NCBI GenBank assembly: GCA_003222555.1
Contig: QHWL01000182.1
Location: 1-5,879, forward strand
Direction of reading: 5' to 3'
DNA: 5,879 nt
Origin: Acidobacteriota bacterium
GTDB lineage: Bacteria > Acidobacteriota > Vicinamibacteria > Vicinamibacterales > CAVVIG01
Shown here: positions 5,743 to 5,879 of the stretch, piece by piece
Numbering within the stretch: the stretch's first letter is position 1
Layout of the letters: every line of letters begins with the position of its first letter
Notes under the pieces: generated by a model
What the model was told of the DNA's origin: nothing
What the model saw: the letters and a program-made list of their open reading frames with translations, nothing else
Databases searched by the model: none
Program-made: the position numbers and the translations under genes

Positions 5743-5879
5743 GATCCGGGAGGCCCGTCGCCCCGGACTCTGGTTCGAGGCTGCGCCTCCAGGATGGGCC
5801 TGAGCGCTGCCCACACGGTGTCGGCGACGATGCGGGCGCCCTCAGCGGTCGGATGAATGCCGTCGCGCTGATTCAATTC
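5739..5879 (-). CDS. tesA: TesA-like GDSL/SGNH esterase-thioesterase, C-terminal end (5' part outside window)
   Basis: Only the last 46 residues are inside the window; the frame is open to the right edge and stops at TGA (5741-5739). The sequence begins ELNQRDGIHPTAEGARIVAD and continues VWAALRPIL. DGIHP is block V of the SGNH hydrolase family and supplies the catalytic Asp (residue 6 here) and His (residue 9). The spacing to the helix ending in LRPIL resembles E. coli TesA, whose C-terminus has the same DGIHP block and a matching last helix. The family hydrolyses acyl-thioesters, lysophospholipids and aryl esters, usually in the periplasm after signal-peptide export; the signal peptide would be upstream, so location is inferred. 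A 16-residue Arg/Pro/Gly-rich tail follows the last helix. The stop overlaps the ATPase start (ATGA), which together with the YbbA/YbbP-like genes supports the tesA assignment over other GDSL esterases. Confidence 0.85.
   Translation of the reverse strand, partial: ELNQRDGIHPTAEGARIVADTVWAALRPILEAQPRTRVRGDGPPGS

Noticed and set aside
5743..5814. Longer start (ATG at 5814) for the ABC ATPase
   Set aside because: The extra 24 residues are a frame-shadow of the esterase C-terminus. The family start MIELRGVS fits the ATG at 5742.

Overview
The window comes from a high-GC bacterial chromosome with a Gram-negative envelope. It carries an inner-membrane RND efflux pump and a TesA/YbbA/YbbP-type envelope operon. 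The strong GC bias at third codon positions, GTG starts, close gene packing, and intergenic hairpins built from CACGAAG and CGCAGAG heptamers make me favour Acidobacteriota (for example a Vicinamibacteria-like soil lineage). That placement is an inference from style, not from a marker gene.

Layout. Positions 2-910 (+) hold the C-terminal third of an HAE1/AcrB-family RND pump, cut by the left edge. A 118-bp gap separates its stop from the stop of the convergent folK and is almost filled by a large imperfect inverted repeat of CACGAAG units. Everything else reads on the minus strand and appears to form two transcription units. The first, in transcription order, is tesA-like esterase (3' end only, cut by the right edge), a YbbA-like ABC ATPase, and a YbbP-like 844-aa permease; both junctions are 4-nt ATGA overlaps. 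Next is a 244-bp spacer with a second heptamer inverted repeat and a plausible extended -10 promoter. The second unit is a short DksA/TraR-type zinc-finger protein, an unrecognised all-helical 161-aa protein, and folK. Its genes also overlap (4 nt GTGA, then 13 nt).

How the genes work together. The esterase, ATPase and permease should form one envelope machine. The ATPase drives the FtsX/MacB-fold permease, and a periplasmic GDSL esterase/thioesterase is made with them, which suggests extraction or release of a lipid-like or hydrophobic ligand from the inner membrane. The dksA-folK unit joins a probable RNA-polymerase-binding regulator to folate synthesis (HPPK) and an unknown helical protein. 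In Escherichia coli dksA and folK are also near neighbours, so the linkage may be old or recurrent.

No tRNA, rRNA, CRISPR array, transposase or phage gene was seen. The least explained items are the two heptamer inverted repeats and the helical protein between dksA and folK.
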